From the NCBI GenBank assembly GCA_021292165.1, contig CM037877.1, forward strand, positions 308,764,834 to 308,828,833: a stretch of 64,000 nt of DNA. Reading direction: 5' to 3'. A program made the position numbers and the translations under genes. Source of the DNA: Shinisaurus crocodilurus. Its lineage: Eukaryota; Chordata; Lepidosauria; Squamata; Shinisauridae. Shown here in pieces: positions 49,174 through 59,639 of the stretch. Under the pieces are notes generated by a model, which was given only the letters and a program-made list of their open reading frames with translations, did no database searches and had not been told where the DNA came from. The first letter of the stretch is position 1. Each line of letters begins with the position of its first letter.

Positions 49174-49543
49174 ACAATGTGCTGCAGCTGGTAATGTGAT
49201 ACATATCACAACAGAGAGAAGGAGGTTCTGCCGGGGACTCCTCCTCTGAGCTAGAGGATGATGACAGGGCCGTGTCCCGATTAAGGCACCGACTGTCCTA
49301 CCCCCTAGGAAGTAGCTTGTGCCTTGTTGTCCCCATCGGAATCCTCTGCTGCACCCTGGAAGGCCTGAGGGGGCCATGACAAGGGACTGCCGGGGGCAAT
49401 GCACTGTCTGCCCCCCTGTGCCCACCATAACTTGGGCCACCAGTGGCAGCACTGATCTGGCTGCCAGCTTCCCCCTCACACTTGCTCGTGATGTAGCAGG
49501 CCGGGAGCCGAGTGGCCCACTTGCTCCCAGACCCATTATAACA
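49174..49543. other. No gene or recognisable repeat seen
   Basis: Moderately GC-rich. The short frames are domain-free. Confidence 0.35.
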
Positions 49544-49660
49544 CAGGTGTCGAACCTGTTTCAGCCTGAGGGGGCTGGCCTGGATTCCATTTCGGAGAAG
49601 CTCTTGGGGGGGCACATTCCAGTTATGGGCAGGGCCAAAGGCAAAAGGGGCAAGGCCTAT
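49544..49660 (+). mobile_element. hAT MITE fragment (CAGGTGTCGAACC family)
   Basis: CAGGTGTCGAACCTGTTTCA then GCCTGAGGGGGCTGGCC matches the end at 27105. The right end is lost; a CA-rich and C-rich tract follows. Confidence 0.6.
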
Positions 49661-49737
49661 ACACACACACGCACCCCCCCCCCCAATATATGTTAACTTA
49701 AAGCTCTTATTGCCAGTAACTAAGCCTTTGGAGTAGC

Positions 49738-50007
49738 AGTGTGGCCTAGTGGTGAGAATGTTGGACTGGGACTCAGGAGATCCGGGTTCTAGCCCCCACT
49801 CGGCCATGAAGCTCACTGGGTGACTTTGGGCTAGCCACTGACTCTTAGCCTAACCTACCTCACAGGGTTGTTGTTAGGATGTAATGAAGAGGAGGAGGAG
49901 GACCACGTGAGTCACCTTGGGCTCCTTGCAAGAGGAAAAAAAGGCAAGATATAAATGTAATAATAAATTAATAAATTTCATATAAATGTAATAATAAATT
50001 AATAAAC
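49738..50007 (+). mobile_element. MIR-type CORE-SINE
   Basis: GGCCTAGTGGTGAGAATGTT, B box GGTTCTAGCCC, CACAGGGTTGTTGTTAGGAT, and a tail with ATAAATGTAATAATAAATTA present twice (tail duplication at 49948-50007). Confidence 0.9.
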
Positions 50008-50107
50008 AGCAACCTCTTGCCCATGTTCCCCAGCAACTGGTGTTCGAGGAATTCAGTTAGTTACTGTTTGTCAAGATTATCAGGAAAGGCTTGTAATGAG
50101 AGCCAGT

Positions 50108-50342
50108 CTGCCAGTGTGGCCTAGTGGTGAGAGTGTTGGACTGGGGACTTGGGAGATCCGGGTTCTAGTCCCCGCTTGGCCATGAAACTCACTGTGTGAC
50201 TTTGGGCCTGACTCTCAGCCTCACCTACCCCACAGGGTTGTTGTGAGGATAAAATGGAGAGGAGGAGGAGGAGGATTATGTAAGCCGCCTTGGGTTCCTT
50301 GCAGGAAAAAAGGCGGGGTATGAATATAATAAATAAATAAAT
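50108..50342 (+). mobile_element. MIR-type CORE-SINE
   Basis: GGCCTAGTGGTGAGAGTGTT, GGTTCTAGTCCCC, the core with a small deletion (GTGACTTTGGGCCTGACTCT), and the tail GGCGGGGTATGAATATAATA. Confidence 0.92.
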
Positions 50343-50907
50343 GGCTACTATGGAGGCAAGACCAAAAGCACCCCAGGATGTGGTGTAGTTGCACTTGCCT
50401 CGCTCTTCCTGGGTCTGTTCCCACAGCACACTGGTAGTAGTGTTAGAAACAGAGACCCGTGTACTACGGGTGGATTGTGTTGGAGGTCCCCCTGCCAGTA
50501 CTCAGGGCTGGACCGACACATTTTGCTGCAAAGGAGAAGATGGCGCATTCCACGTATGAAAGCCAAGTGGCCTCTTGCTTCAACGCTGGTGATGGGGCAG
50601 CCGGCGTCCTCCACTGTACCCAAGGGGCCACGGGCTAGCTGAGAGTGCACCGGGCAGGCCACTTGGCACACACAACCCTGCCTTCCTACACTTTGCTGCC
50701 ACCCTACAGGATCCAGCGCCTGCGGCAGCCGCCTCACTCTGCCCAATGGTAGTGCCCGCAGCCCTGCCCGTGCTACATTTCCCATGGGCTGCCCATCTCA
50801 CCGGGTTTCCTACTTTAAACAGCACTTGTGCAGCAGGGATAGGGCCACAGGCGACATGGGTGATATACGGATCACCCCCTTTCTGGACACCAAGAAGGAT
50901 ATGATGT
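50343..50907. other. No gene or recognisable repeat seen
   Basis: The minus-strand frames of 123 and 145 codons have no recognisable domain. Confidence 0.35.
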
Positions 50908-50915
50908 ATATCGAG

Positions 50916-51080
50916 CAGGGCCGGTGCAAGGCAGTTTGGTGCCCTAGGCAAAATCAGATATTTAGCGCCCCCCTCTTCCCACTTGAGCCCTCCCTCCCTC
51001 CAGCCCTATGCTCCTGGCGCCCCCTTTAGCCCGGCGCCCTAGGCAGCCGCCTAGTTGGCCTAATGGTAGCACCGGCCCTG
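50916..51080. mobile_element. 165-bp hAT MITE (CAGGGCCGGTGC family)
   Basis: CAGGGCCGGTGCAAGGCAGT ... GTAGCACCGGCCCTG with perfect TSD ATATCGAG (50908-50915 and 51081-51088). Confidence 0.95.
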
Positions 51081-51088
51081 ATATCGAG

Positions 51089-51619
51089 ATGAAACTGAAC
51101 TCTGGAGGGGCAGGAGTTCAACCTAGAAGCCACCCTTAAACATCCCTCAAATCATTAGCTTTCATGGACCATTGGGCTGACCCACTGTGGCTGGGGTTTA
51201 CGTTTACCGGTTTTTGGTTTTTGTTTTAAATGCTCACTAGCACCTGTTTTCCCCCAAGAATACACAATATTTGGAGAACAACTTAGATATGGGGTCTAGT
51301 CTCTAGAGCCAGCTCAGCCGCGTAAGTCCCTTTCTCACTGCTGGCTAAATCTCTTCTGCATATTTATTCATTATCTGCCTGGATCATCTGCTTTCTCAGC
51401 ATGGCTAGGGCAGCTCTGGAGGGAGCTGGGCATGGTTGGCGCCACTTTTCTCTGGAGATCATCCTGGGATCTCAGCAATGGGCTTCATGCTGTGAGAGCC
51501 AACTGAAGGGGGGAGGGAAAGACAAGAGTTATCAATAGCAGAGGATGAAGGAAGGTTGTTCAAGAGAATAATAAGAGAGCCCTCCTTCTCTAAGAGTCCT
51601 CAGTTCAAATATAGCCCTG
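51089..51619. other. No gene or recognisable repeat seen
   Basis: Nothing diagnostic. Confidence 0.35.
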
Positions 51620-51627
51620 TGTGTATC

Positions 51628-52233
51628 CAGGGATGGGGACTCGGACTCGAGGACTCGACTCGTGAGTCGGACTGAGTCCCCCCTCTGACTCGACTCGGAC
51701 TCGAGTCCCAATATTTTTAATGGGACTCGAGACTCGACTCGGGACTCGAGACCAAGGACTCGTCAACATCCCTGGGCTGTGCCAGAAGGAGTTGAGAGAA
51801 GTGCCATTGCCGGCGAAGATTTTATTTTTTAAAATCATTTCCCTAAAATGCAACCTTTCAGACATTTTGGGTTTGGCTGCCTCTTCCTGCCTGCTTTGGG
51901 GTTCCCTGCCTCCTCTGCCTGCCTGGTTATTTTGGGTTTGTCTGCCTGGTCTGTTCTTGCCAAAATCAGTTGCAGAGTTTTGAGATAAAAAGGCACACTT
52001 GTGCCTAGAATTTATTTAAGCCACACATCTGAAGTAGCCTTATTTTGTTGGGGAAAAACCCCATTGATTTTAATAGGGACTCGTGGAGTCAGCTTTGGGA
52101 GTGACTCGGGACTCGGGACTCATGAGTCACCATTTTGGACCAAGGACCCAAAATGGACTCGGACTCGAGACTCGGGTCCAAAGACTCGTGACTCGACTCG
52201 TGACTCGAGACCAAGGACTCTTCAACATCCCTG
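51628..52233 (+). mobile_element. GAGTC-rich hAT (copy 4)
   Basis: CAGGGATGGGGACTCGGACT at the left and TCTTCAACATCCCTG at the right, with perfect TSD TGTGTATC (51620-51627 and 52234-52241). It is inverted relative to copies 1 and 2. An internal CATCCCTG at about 51775 closes the first arm. Most of the transposase region is deleted, with the joint in the segment after GTGCCAGAAGGAGTTGAGAG. Confidence 0.93.
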
Positions 52234-52244
52234 TGTGTATCATG

Positions 52245-52430
52245 ATGATCATCACCTCCAGTTGCTGGGGAACATGGGCGGGAGGGTGCTGTTGCACTCG
52301 TGTCCTGCTTGTGGGTTTGCCTGTGGGCAGCTGATTGGCTATTGTGTGAACAGAATGCTGGACTAGTAGGTGGACCCTTGGTCCGATCCAGCAGGGCTCT
52401 TCTGATGTCCTTATGTTCACTTTTCCACAA
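52245..52430 (+). mobile_element. CR1 3' end (older subfamily)
   Basis: CCAGTTGCTGGGGAACATGG, GAATGCTGGACTAG, TGGTCCGATCCAGCAGGGCT and CTTATGTTC match the 3' end at 21.4 kb. Confidence 0.85.
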
Positions 52431-52758
52431 AATGATGCCCAAAGCAGCTCACACAACATAACAAATGAAGAGCAGTAAATGTAATGTGCAACAGCATATC
52501 CAACGAACAACAGTAACAGCAACAGAAAAGTATTAAAAAAACACATGGGGGCAATTACAAATAGCCATAGTGTTGGTAGATAAATACATAATAAAAATAG
52601 CAATTTGTACAATATCAAATAGAGCAGTACAAATAAAGCCAACCTAATCAACAGTTTAGCACGAAACAGGAGAGAGAATAAAGCATAGTAGAGAAATATT
52701 AAAAAAACAAAACAAAGGTGCTAATGAACTGATTTGGTTTAGATTGCATCATGTCGGT
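52431..52758. other. AT-rich, possible LINE 3' UTR, no gene
   Basis: Repeated AAC/ATA phrases without tail or TSD. Resembles reverse-orientation LINE 3' UTR only in composition. Confidence 0.3.
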
Positions 52759-52766
52759 GCCTGAGC

Positions 52767-52905
52767 TAGCCTTCCCCAACCTGGTGGTGCCTTCAAGATG
52801 TTTTGAACTTCAACTCCCATCAGCTCCAGGCAGCATGGCCAATAGCCAGGAATGCTGGGAGTTGCAGTCCAAAACATCTGGAGTGTACCAGGTTGGGAAA
52901 GGCTG
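52767..52905. mobile_element. Palindromic hAT MITE
   Basis: TAGCCTTCCCCAACCTGG ... CCAGGTTGGGAAAGGCTG. The TSD GCCTGAGC is perfect (52759-52766 and 52906-52913). The inner arms AAGATGTTTTGAACTTCAAC and GCAGTCCAAAACATCTGG pair. Confidence 0.9.
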
Positions 52906-52913
52906 GCCTGAGC

Positions 52914-53371
52914 TGATTCTGGTGCTGTCCTGGGTGAAATGTGCACCTCTGCCTCTCCTCACATCCAACACAATTTAGGGCAGAATCACATCTTAACTGG
53001 GAAAATACACGTATGCCACTTAACGGCAATGTGGGGGCAGAGGTGGGATTTGTGGAGGATAATCGTGAGTAGAGATGCAGTTCCTTGACCCTCCCGCTGC
53101 TTTCCATTTCTTTCCTGTGACTCCTCCTGCAGGTCTCCACTCCCCCCAGAGCTGGTTTTATAAATTCCAGTCTCAAAGCTGGCTGGAGGAGAAATGGGCG
53201 GGGGAACAGCAGTTGTGAGGGACAATGAGCGTGTTGGGGAAGGGTTAAGCACACTCTGCCACCAGCTGATTTGTCCCTACAATTGCCCATCCATGCATAA
53301 GTATCATGAAGCAAAGAAGGGTCGGAGAATACCTTGTAATGTGTCATCGCACTGGTAGTGACCTGCATTTA
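52914..53371. other. No gene or recognisable repeat seen
   Basis: Frames overlapping the flanking MITE are chance ORFs. Confidence 0.35.
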
Positions 53372-54153
53372 TGACCTTCCCCCGCATCACGTGCAGCTGT
53401 GGGCGGGGAGAAATTTTGCGGACATGGGGGGAGGAGAAGCGAGACTTACCAGTTCTCGCAGGTACGCCTCAGGTAGGGGGGGGCGGGGTTACAGGAGCCA
53501 ATATTAGGACCTGCAGCACCGCCCCACACCCTCTTTGTTCTTCGCAGCTCCCTCCCTCCCGCCCTGTATTCAGTATGGGCTCCTCTGGCCGCCGTTAAGG
53601 GGCCGAGTAGGAATTTTGGCGTATCCCTTTTAGAGGGGTGGGCGCGTTTCGCCTACTCCATACTACTGCTGGGTTGGGAGAATTTTTAGTTAAGGCACAT
53701 AGCAAGAAAAATGGTCACAGATAGATAGTTGGCAGGTAAGTGCGGGTTAGGGTATGGATAGGGTGAGGTGAGCATCCCTGGCACCATTCAGGTGACAGGC
53801 GGTTTCAGGATGCCTCAGATGGATGGGTCAGTAGGCTCAGACAGCTGGGGGTCAGGAACGCCTGTGAGGCCTTTGTTCTCGCCAAGCTTGTTGTCGTGAG
53901 ACTCCGAGAGGGTGCGACGCAACAAAGGCTCCCAACACTGGAAAGTGCAAAAGGGGGAGGCGGCGGAATTCCTCGCCACCTCCCGGTTTTGGATGCTCCG
54001 CCCAAGTGCATAACAGAGCGGCCTACCAGGCCAGAATAGAATAACCCGCACTCGATCCCTTTGCAGTTCTTTGTATGTAAATATGTAAATAAACGTGGCC
54101 CAGTTAAACACCAACTGATTGTCTCGGTTCTTCATTTCCCACCTATACGTCCG
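53372..54153 (+). mobile_element. LTR-like element, copy A
   Basis: Collinear with 59805-60533: GCAGCTGTGGGCGGGGAGAA, GAGTAGGAATTTTGG, TTTCGCCTACTC, GGCAGGTAAGTGCGGG and a polyadenylation-type AATAAACGTGGCCC at 54088 followed by a T-rich end. The length near 0.75 kb and the 3' AATAAA suggest an LTR, but no TSD, partner LTR or coding part was found. Confidence 0.5.
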
Positions 54154-55741
54154 CAATTACACGTCACAAGTTGGTGGATTTGGCCAAGCTGACTGACTAC
54201 TGAGCAGCAGCCTGGGAGTCATGTCTGAACAGAACCTCTGTGCGCCGATTCCAGTCTGTATTCTGTCCCCACTCTTCCCCAACTCCCCAGCGGCGGTGCA
54301 CACAGCCTGATGTAGTGCGCAGCTCCAATTGCCACAGCAACCAGCTGTGATGTCAGAAACAGGGGGGGGATTAAGTTTCCAGATGGGGAATAAGCAGCAG
54401 GAACCAGTGCAAATCTTCACAAAGGATGCTCTACTTTCCATGCAAATGGCTCTTAGAAATAAAACTCCACGGGGGCTGGGGGAGAAAGGGGAAGAGCCAA
54501 TCACATTGTGTGGTGTCAGCATCTTTGCCTCTTAATCGGTTGGCTTCTTCTCCCCTGAGCTTCCTGCGAGGTGCGGACGGGTGGCTTAAAAGATGGCTGT
54601 TGATCAGCTGTGCTGATGAAAAGGCCTGGAGGGAGAGGCACTCGAAGCAATCCCGTTTTTATCTAAATGAAATAATAATAAGGCTTTCCAATCTCTCTGT
54701 GCTTTATTTCTGTTCTTTCATTTTTTAAATAACTTGTTCGCAGTTGCACGTTATATAAGGATGAAAGATAGGAAGGGCTGTTTTGCGGGGACTGGGGGGG
54801 GGGCATTTCTGAAAACGCCGAGGCTATCTGAGAACGTTCGACCCATGGGAGATGAATGGTTGGGGAGACATCTCTGGCAGGCTTAATTCATCGTGGACCT
54901 GTAACTCTTTCCAGAAAAGGCCAAGCAGGAGGTGGCGATGGTGACGGTGGCAAGGCGGAGACATGGCATCATTTGAATTATCATTCTGAAAGTTCTCCAG
55001 GTGACCGGAAGAGGGGGAAATTACTACAGGAAGCCCTGTTATCCACCAGTCATTCAAGATGGACTGTATAGGGCAGCAGGCAGTGAGCCAGTGTCCACCC
55101 TGCAGGGACAGGCTGGTGAAAAGCGGGGAACCTGGGATCCACTGGAGCCCGAGTCCTCACCTGATGTCCTGGTGGTGGGTCGGGCTCTAGCAAAGACCAT
55201 AAAGGCTGCCTGAAGACCTGGCAGGGGAGAAGGGGGGGAGAAAGACTGCATTAAAGGTCCTGCAGGTTATAATTGCATGCTCTGATGGGGGTGACCAGGG
55301 TAGGTGAACTAATCTATGTTCCTCCTATTGGGGCTATTTCCCCTTCTGGCATAAGGCAGGAGGAGGCGTGAATGCCAGCACACTCTGCCATGAGATACCT
55401 GGGACTTCTTGGATTATGGCTAGGTGGACATGTTCTTTGCAAGATCAGAGCCAGCTGAGCAAAAGCTGAGCAGGCTTGAGAGCAGAGGCCCGTCCACAGT
55501 AGCTAGCTAGCAGGCCCGTCCAGGTAGAATCAAGATGGGGAATAAGGGTGCACTAGACTAGGTTGCAAGTGTGAATTCAGCTCAGTTGGGCCATGGAAAG
55601 GAACAGGACATTCCCCCCCAAATGAGTCATTAGGCTTGCCTACTTTTGAACGGGCCTTTTTGTCCTGACGGGTGTATTAGAAGGCGAAGCTTCTCACATC
55701 ATGGGGTTGAACATGATTACCAGACCTGCTCATCATCTACG
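54154..55741. other. No gene seen; mostly single-copy-looking
   Basis: Short frames without recognisable domains, no tails or TIRs. Nothing else supported. Confidence 0.35.
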
Positions 55742-55815
55742 GCAGGGATGGGGAACATCTGTCATGCTCCAGATGTTGTTGGAACTACAATACCTATCAT
55801 CCCTGATTATTGGAC
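55742..55815. mobile_element. hAT-MITE single arm
   Basis: CAGGGATGGGGAACATCTGT and CTCCAGATGTTGTTGGAACT, then ACAATACCTATCATCCCTG. Confidence 0.55.
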
Positions 55816-55869
55816 TTGGGATGTGAAAGTAAGCAAAACCCAAGCTCGCCGAAGTTCTCCAAATTCCAT

Positions 55870-56237
55870 CTCGAAGCTTGTACCCGCTCAAGCCCATATC
55901 AGATTGCAAATGGTTCCCCCCCCCTTTTTGCATGAAAATCAGTGCGTATTTTTGTACATATTTTTCCAAACCTTTCCCCATATTTTTCCACATTCTTCTC
56001 CCATTGATTAAAGTGAGTCTGTGTGCATTTTTCAAAAGTACGCATTTTTTTCATGCACATTTTTCAAATGTACACATGATGTCGAACACATTTTTTGGGT
56101 CTGCGAATTATATTGTAAGCTCAGAAATGTACGGACTTCAACTGCAGATTGTATCTGAGTCCAGATTTGGTCTGGAAGCTGCAAACTGCATAAATCCTGA
56201 TCAAAAACAAACTGAAACAAATTTCTCAGACATCCCT
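55870..56237 (-). mobile_element. hAT-like element (TAGGGATG family)
   Basis: The right end is AAACTGAAACAAATTTCTCA then GACATCCCTAG. The interior has TGCACATTTTTCAAATGTAC-type phrases like the minisatellite at 43.3-43.7 kb. Confidence 0.5.
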
Positions 56238-56934
56238 AGACTGGACATGCTGGCTGGGGCTGGTGAAGTTGGAGTCCATGAACATCTAGAGGGCCACAGG
56301 TCGGTCGGCCACCCGTTTGCTACATGGCACAGCTATGGAGGCCTGTTGAAAAGTTGGCATCTCTAAAGGGAGCCCGGTGATTTGGGCCAGGAAGACAAGC
56401 AAAGACTTGGCTGGAGGCAAGGAAGAGAAACTGGTGAGGAAGCAAAGAGGTGGGGGAACTGGCTGAAACCTCCGGCTGCTTTCACAAGGGAAACATTTTT
56501 GCGGCTAGCTTGGTTTCTTTGTTGTTCTATGTGCGTGTTTTCTGTGTGTGTGTGGTGTTTTTTTGTGTTTTTTTTACAAAAAACTTGTGAATATGATTGA
56601 TGCAGCATGTAATGAGGAAAATCGCCAGATGTGACTCTTTAATTTGAATGATCTGTTGTAGCTCCATTCTTGTATTCCACAAGGGCAATCTTCTTAGCAC
56701 AGCACATTCTTGCCTTGCTGATCTCCATCTTTACTGCAGAATAACACATGTCGCATCCTTCTTAAACAGGCAGGCAGTGGCCGCCTCTGTCTCTCTGCTT
56801 CCTGTACCCCCACCCCCCACCCCAATGTGCTTCAGAGCCCCCTTGGGAATCAACGGCACTGCGGTGCCACAGCCTGTACACCCTCTCACTGGGTCAGACT
56901 AGACATCACAGTCAGAGAAGGGTGGGGAGGGTCC
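56238..56934. other. No gene; hAT-MITE arm at about 56245-56312
   Basis: GGACATGCTGGCTGGGGCTG ... CATCTAGAGGGCCACAGG is the right arm of the palindromic MITE group. The rest is unremarkable, with T/G-rich tracts at 56540-56575. Confidence 0.45.
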
Positions 56935-57066
56935 ATGGCTCAGTGGGGGAGCCCCCGCTTTGCATGCAGACAGTCCCAAGTTCAAACTCCAGCGGCATCT
57001 CTGGGCTGGATGGACCCAGGGGCTGACTCAGGATAGGGCAGCTTCCTATATGTTCCTGTGTTCTCT
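56935..57066 (+). mobile_element. tRNA-derived SINE (AGCTCAGTGG-type), shortened body
   Basis: CCATGGCTCAGTGGGGGAGC, GCATGCAGACAGTCCC, GTTCAAACTCC, then directly GGATGGACCCAGGGGCTGAC and AGGGCAGCTTCCTATATG. The middle body seen at 24.4 kb is missing. Confidence 0.8.
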
Positions 57067-57504
57067 GATGTTATGTCAATGGCCTTTCTTAAAGCCAAAA
57101 GCAGGTCTAGGTGGGGACAATCAGGACTGAAGCAGGGGAAGGGAACCTCATCCCTCTTCCCACCAGCAGCCATTTATTAGACCCATCGCCTGATTAAAGA
57201 AATCTTAGCCAGTTGATTTATTTCATTTTTGTATTTACTTATTGAGTTATCCTGCCTTTCCACCAAAACTGGTGATGGAAATAATGGTATATGCTTATGA
57301 TGGTCCAAACTTTAGCTGACGAATTCATCACAAGAAGCACTAGCTTTGCCTTTAGACAATGCACACATGTTTACTTTAGATTAGTTTATTGAATTGATAT
57401 GTTGCTCCATATAACCAAAAGGCGTCCCAAAGCAATTTACAAAAAAGGATAAGATACGAAGAATACAATATATAATAACATTCTCATTTAAACCATAAAA
57501 ATGT
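57067..57504. other. No gene or recognisable repeat seen
   Basis: Nothing diagnostic. Confidence 0.35.
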
Positions 57505-57745
57505 GCCAGTGTGGCATAGTGGTGAGCGTGTTGGACTGGGAGTCCGGAGATCCGGGTTCTAGTCCACGCTCGGCCATGAAACTCACTGGGTGACTTTGGG
57601 CCAGTCACTGACTCTCAGCCTCACCTACCTCACAGGGTTGTTGTGAGGATAAAATGGAGAGGAGGATGAGGATTATGTAAGCCGCCTTAGGTTCCTTGCA
57701 GGAAAAAAGGTGGGGTATAAATATAATAAATAAATAAATAAATAT
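57505..57745 (+). mobile_element. MIR-type CORE-SINE, full length
   Basis: GGCATAGTGGTGAGCGTGTT, GGTTCTAGTCC, the core, GGTGGGGTATAAATATAATA, and AATA repeats. Confidence 0.92.
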
Positions 57746-57834
57746 GTCCACTCCAAAGGTCACTAAAACAACCCCCCCATCCAGCATAGGAATGAACAAC
57801 ACAAATAACCACCAAGGCCAAACCCTTCAAACTG

Positions 57835-58020
57835 TTCTAATGCCTGGTAGAAGACAAATGTCTCTGCCTGGCACTGAAAGGATGGCAGAGTTGGCACAAG
57901 CTGAGCTTCCCTGAAGAGAACGTTCCATAATCAGGGGGCCACCCCCCAAAAAAGGGCTGTTATCTCATTGCCATGTTCCAAACATCTCTCAGAGGACGCA
58001 TGGAGAGAGGGGCCTCAGAT
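57835..58020 (-). mobile_element. Old L2 LINE fragment
   Basis: The minus strand shows ALFWGVAP-like and CCATCCTTTCAGTGCCAGGC, corresponding to the L2 RAFSVAAP...LPSFRxxLKT block. Strongly decayed. Confidence 0.45.
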
Positions 58021-58195
58021 TTCATAGATCATAGAGTTGGAAGGAGCCTACAAGGCCCTCGAGTCCAACCCCCTGCTCAGTGCAGGAAACTAGAGGAGGG
58101 GTCTCCCATCCAAGTAATAACTAGGCCTGACCCTGCTTAGCTTTCCACGCTCAGACAAGCTGAGCCAGCATGAGCCACAGGCCTGAGATGTCAAT
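58021..58195 (-). mobile_element. 5S-derived SINE with CR1 tail
   Basis: The reverse strand reads GCTCAGCTTGTCTGAGCGTG, AAGCTAAGCAGGGTCAGGCC, TACTTGGATGGGAGACC and the CR1 tail TTGGACTCGAGGGCC to CTATGATCTATGA. Confidence 0.88.
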
Positions 58196-58660
58196 CTCAG
58201 GGTCCAGACAGGTTCATATGGGGAAAGGCCCAGCGCCCGGGTCATACTTGAGGTACTGGGGTCCCGAGCCATGCAAGATTTTACAAGTTGAGGCCAGCAC
58301 TTTGAATTGGGCTCAGAAACTAATAGGCAGCCATTTCAGGTGGGCCAGAACCGTAGTTAAATGCTCCGTTTGATGTTGGCCTAGTTCCAGTCAACAGGAT
58401 GGCTGCTGTAGTCTCCAAAGCAGTGTTCTCCAACCTTGGGTCTCCGGATGTTTTTGGCCTACAACTCCCAGCATGCCCCAGCCAGCATAGCTGGCTGGGG
58501 CATGCTGGGAGTTGTAGGCCAAAAACATCCGGGGACCCAAGGTTGGAGAACGCTCCAAAGCATTTTCAAAGGCAGCCCAGCATAAAGCACATTGCAGTAA
58601 TCTAACTTAGAGGTTACCCAGGCATAGACCGCTGCAGCCAAGCTGTCCACATCCAGATAT
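58196..58660 (-). mobile_element. L2-like LINE fragment, interrupted by a MITE
   Basis: Right of the MITE the minus strand encodes WVTSKLDYCNVLYAGLPLKM (L2 ALVxSxLDYCNALYVGLPLK). Left of it the sequence is a noncoding repeat of uncertain assignment (CACTTTGAATTGGGCTCAGA). Confidence 0.55.
58421..58552. mobile_element. Palindromic hAT MITE
   Basis: CAGTGTTCTCCAACCTTGGG ... CCCAAGGTTGGAGAACG with perfect TSD CTCCAAAG (58413-58420 and 58553-58560). The right terminus has lost a few bases of the GAACACTG end. Confidence 0.92.
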
Positions 58661-58689
58661 GGTCACAGCCAGGCCATTCGCTGAAGCTG

Positions 58690-59560
58690 GTAAGAACATA
58701 AGAAGAGCCCTGCTGGATCAGACCCAGGGTCCATCTCGTCCAGCATGCTGTTCACGCAGTGGCCAACCAGCTGCCCATGGAATTCCACAAGCAGGACAGG
58801 AGTGCAACAGCACCCTCCAGCAACTGGAGTACATATAGGCATACTGCCTCTGATACTGGAGGTAGCCATCAGGACTAGTAGCCATTGATAGCCTTCTCCT
58901 CCATGAATTTGTCCAATCTCCTTTTAAAGCCCTCCAAATTGATGCCCATCACAACATCTTGTGGAAGTGAATTCCACAGTTTAACTCTGCACTCTGCACT
59001 GTGAAGAAGGACTCCCTTTTCTCTGTCCTGAATCTCCCACCAATCTCCCTTTATTATGGGATGACCCCACTGGGTTCTAGTATTATGAGAGAGGGAGAAA
59101 AATGTCTCCCTGTCCACTTTCTCCACACCATGTATAATTCTGTACACCTCTATCATGTCTTCCCCTCACTTGCCTTTTTCTCTAAGCTACACAGTCGTCC
59201 CAGCTGTTGTCACCTTTCCTCCTGGGGGAGAGAGATGCTCCAGCCCTTTGATCATTTTAGTTGCCCTTTTCTGCACTTTTTCCAACTCCACAATATTCTT
59301 TTTTTGGTGCGGCGACCAAAACTGTGCACAGTATTCCAAGTGTGGTAGCACCATGGATGTGTATAAGGGCCGTATGATCTTGGCAGTTTTATTTTCAGTT
59401 CCTTTCCTAATTATGCCCAACATGGAGTTTGCCTTTTTCACAGCAGCTGCATGCTGGGTCGACATTTTCACCGAGCTGTCCACCGCCGCCCCAAGATCTC
59501 TTCCTTGGTCAGCCTCCACTAGCTCTCCACAGAAGGCACCCCGAGCCATGGATGCCACTG
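58690..59560 (-). mobile_element. CR1 LINE 3' part (older subfamily), decayed
   Basis: The minus strand, from its 3' end inward, shows the GATCCAGCAGGGCTCTTCTT 3' UTR end. Then EKAINGY, LKLWNSLPQDVVM-like, MIEVYRIIHGVEKVDRETFF, and in another frame VLPHLEYCAQFWSPHQKKNI with VQKRATKMIKGLEHL. Frameshifts separate these, so it is a pseudogene. It lacks the FADD region. Confidence 0.82.
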
Positions 59561-59639
59561 GTGTCTCAGTGACAATTGTGGATCCAAGAGTATACCTGTT
59601 CTTCCAGGCATCGTGGCCAGCAAAAACCTAAGTTAAGGG

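Noticed and set aside
49298..49816. 172-codon minus ORF
   Set aside because: It begins inside the CORE-SINE, crosses the hAT fragment and a CA tract, and has no recognisable domain.
53372..54153. Full endogenous retrovirus formed by the two LTR-like copies at 53.4 and 59.8 kb
   Set aside because: The copies are clearly diverged, 6 kb apart, and the space between holds SINEs, L2 and CR1 with no gag/pol coding.
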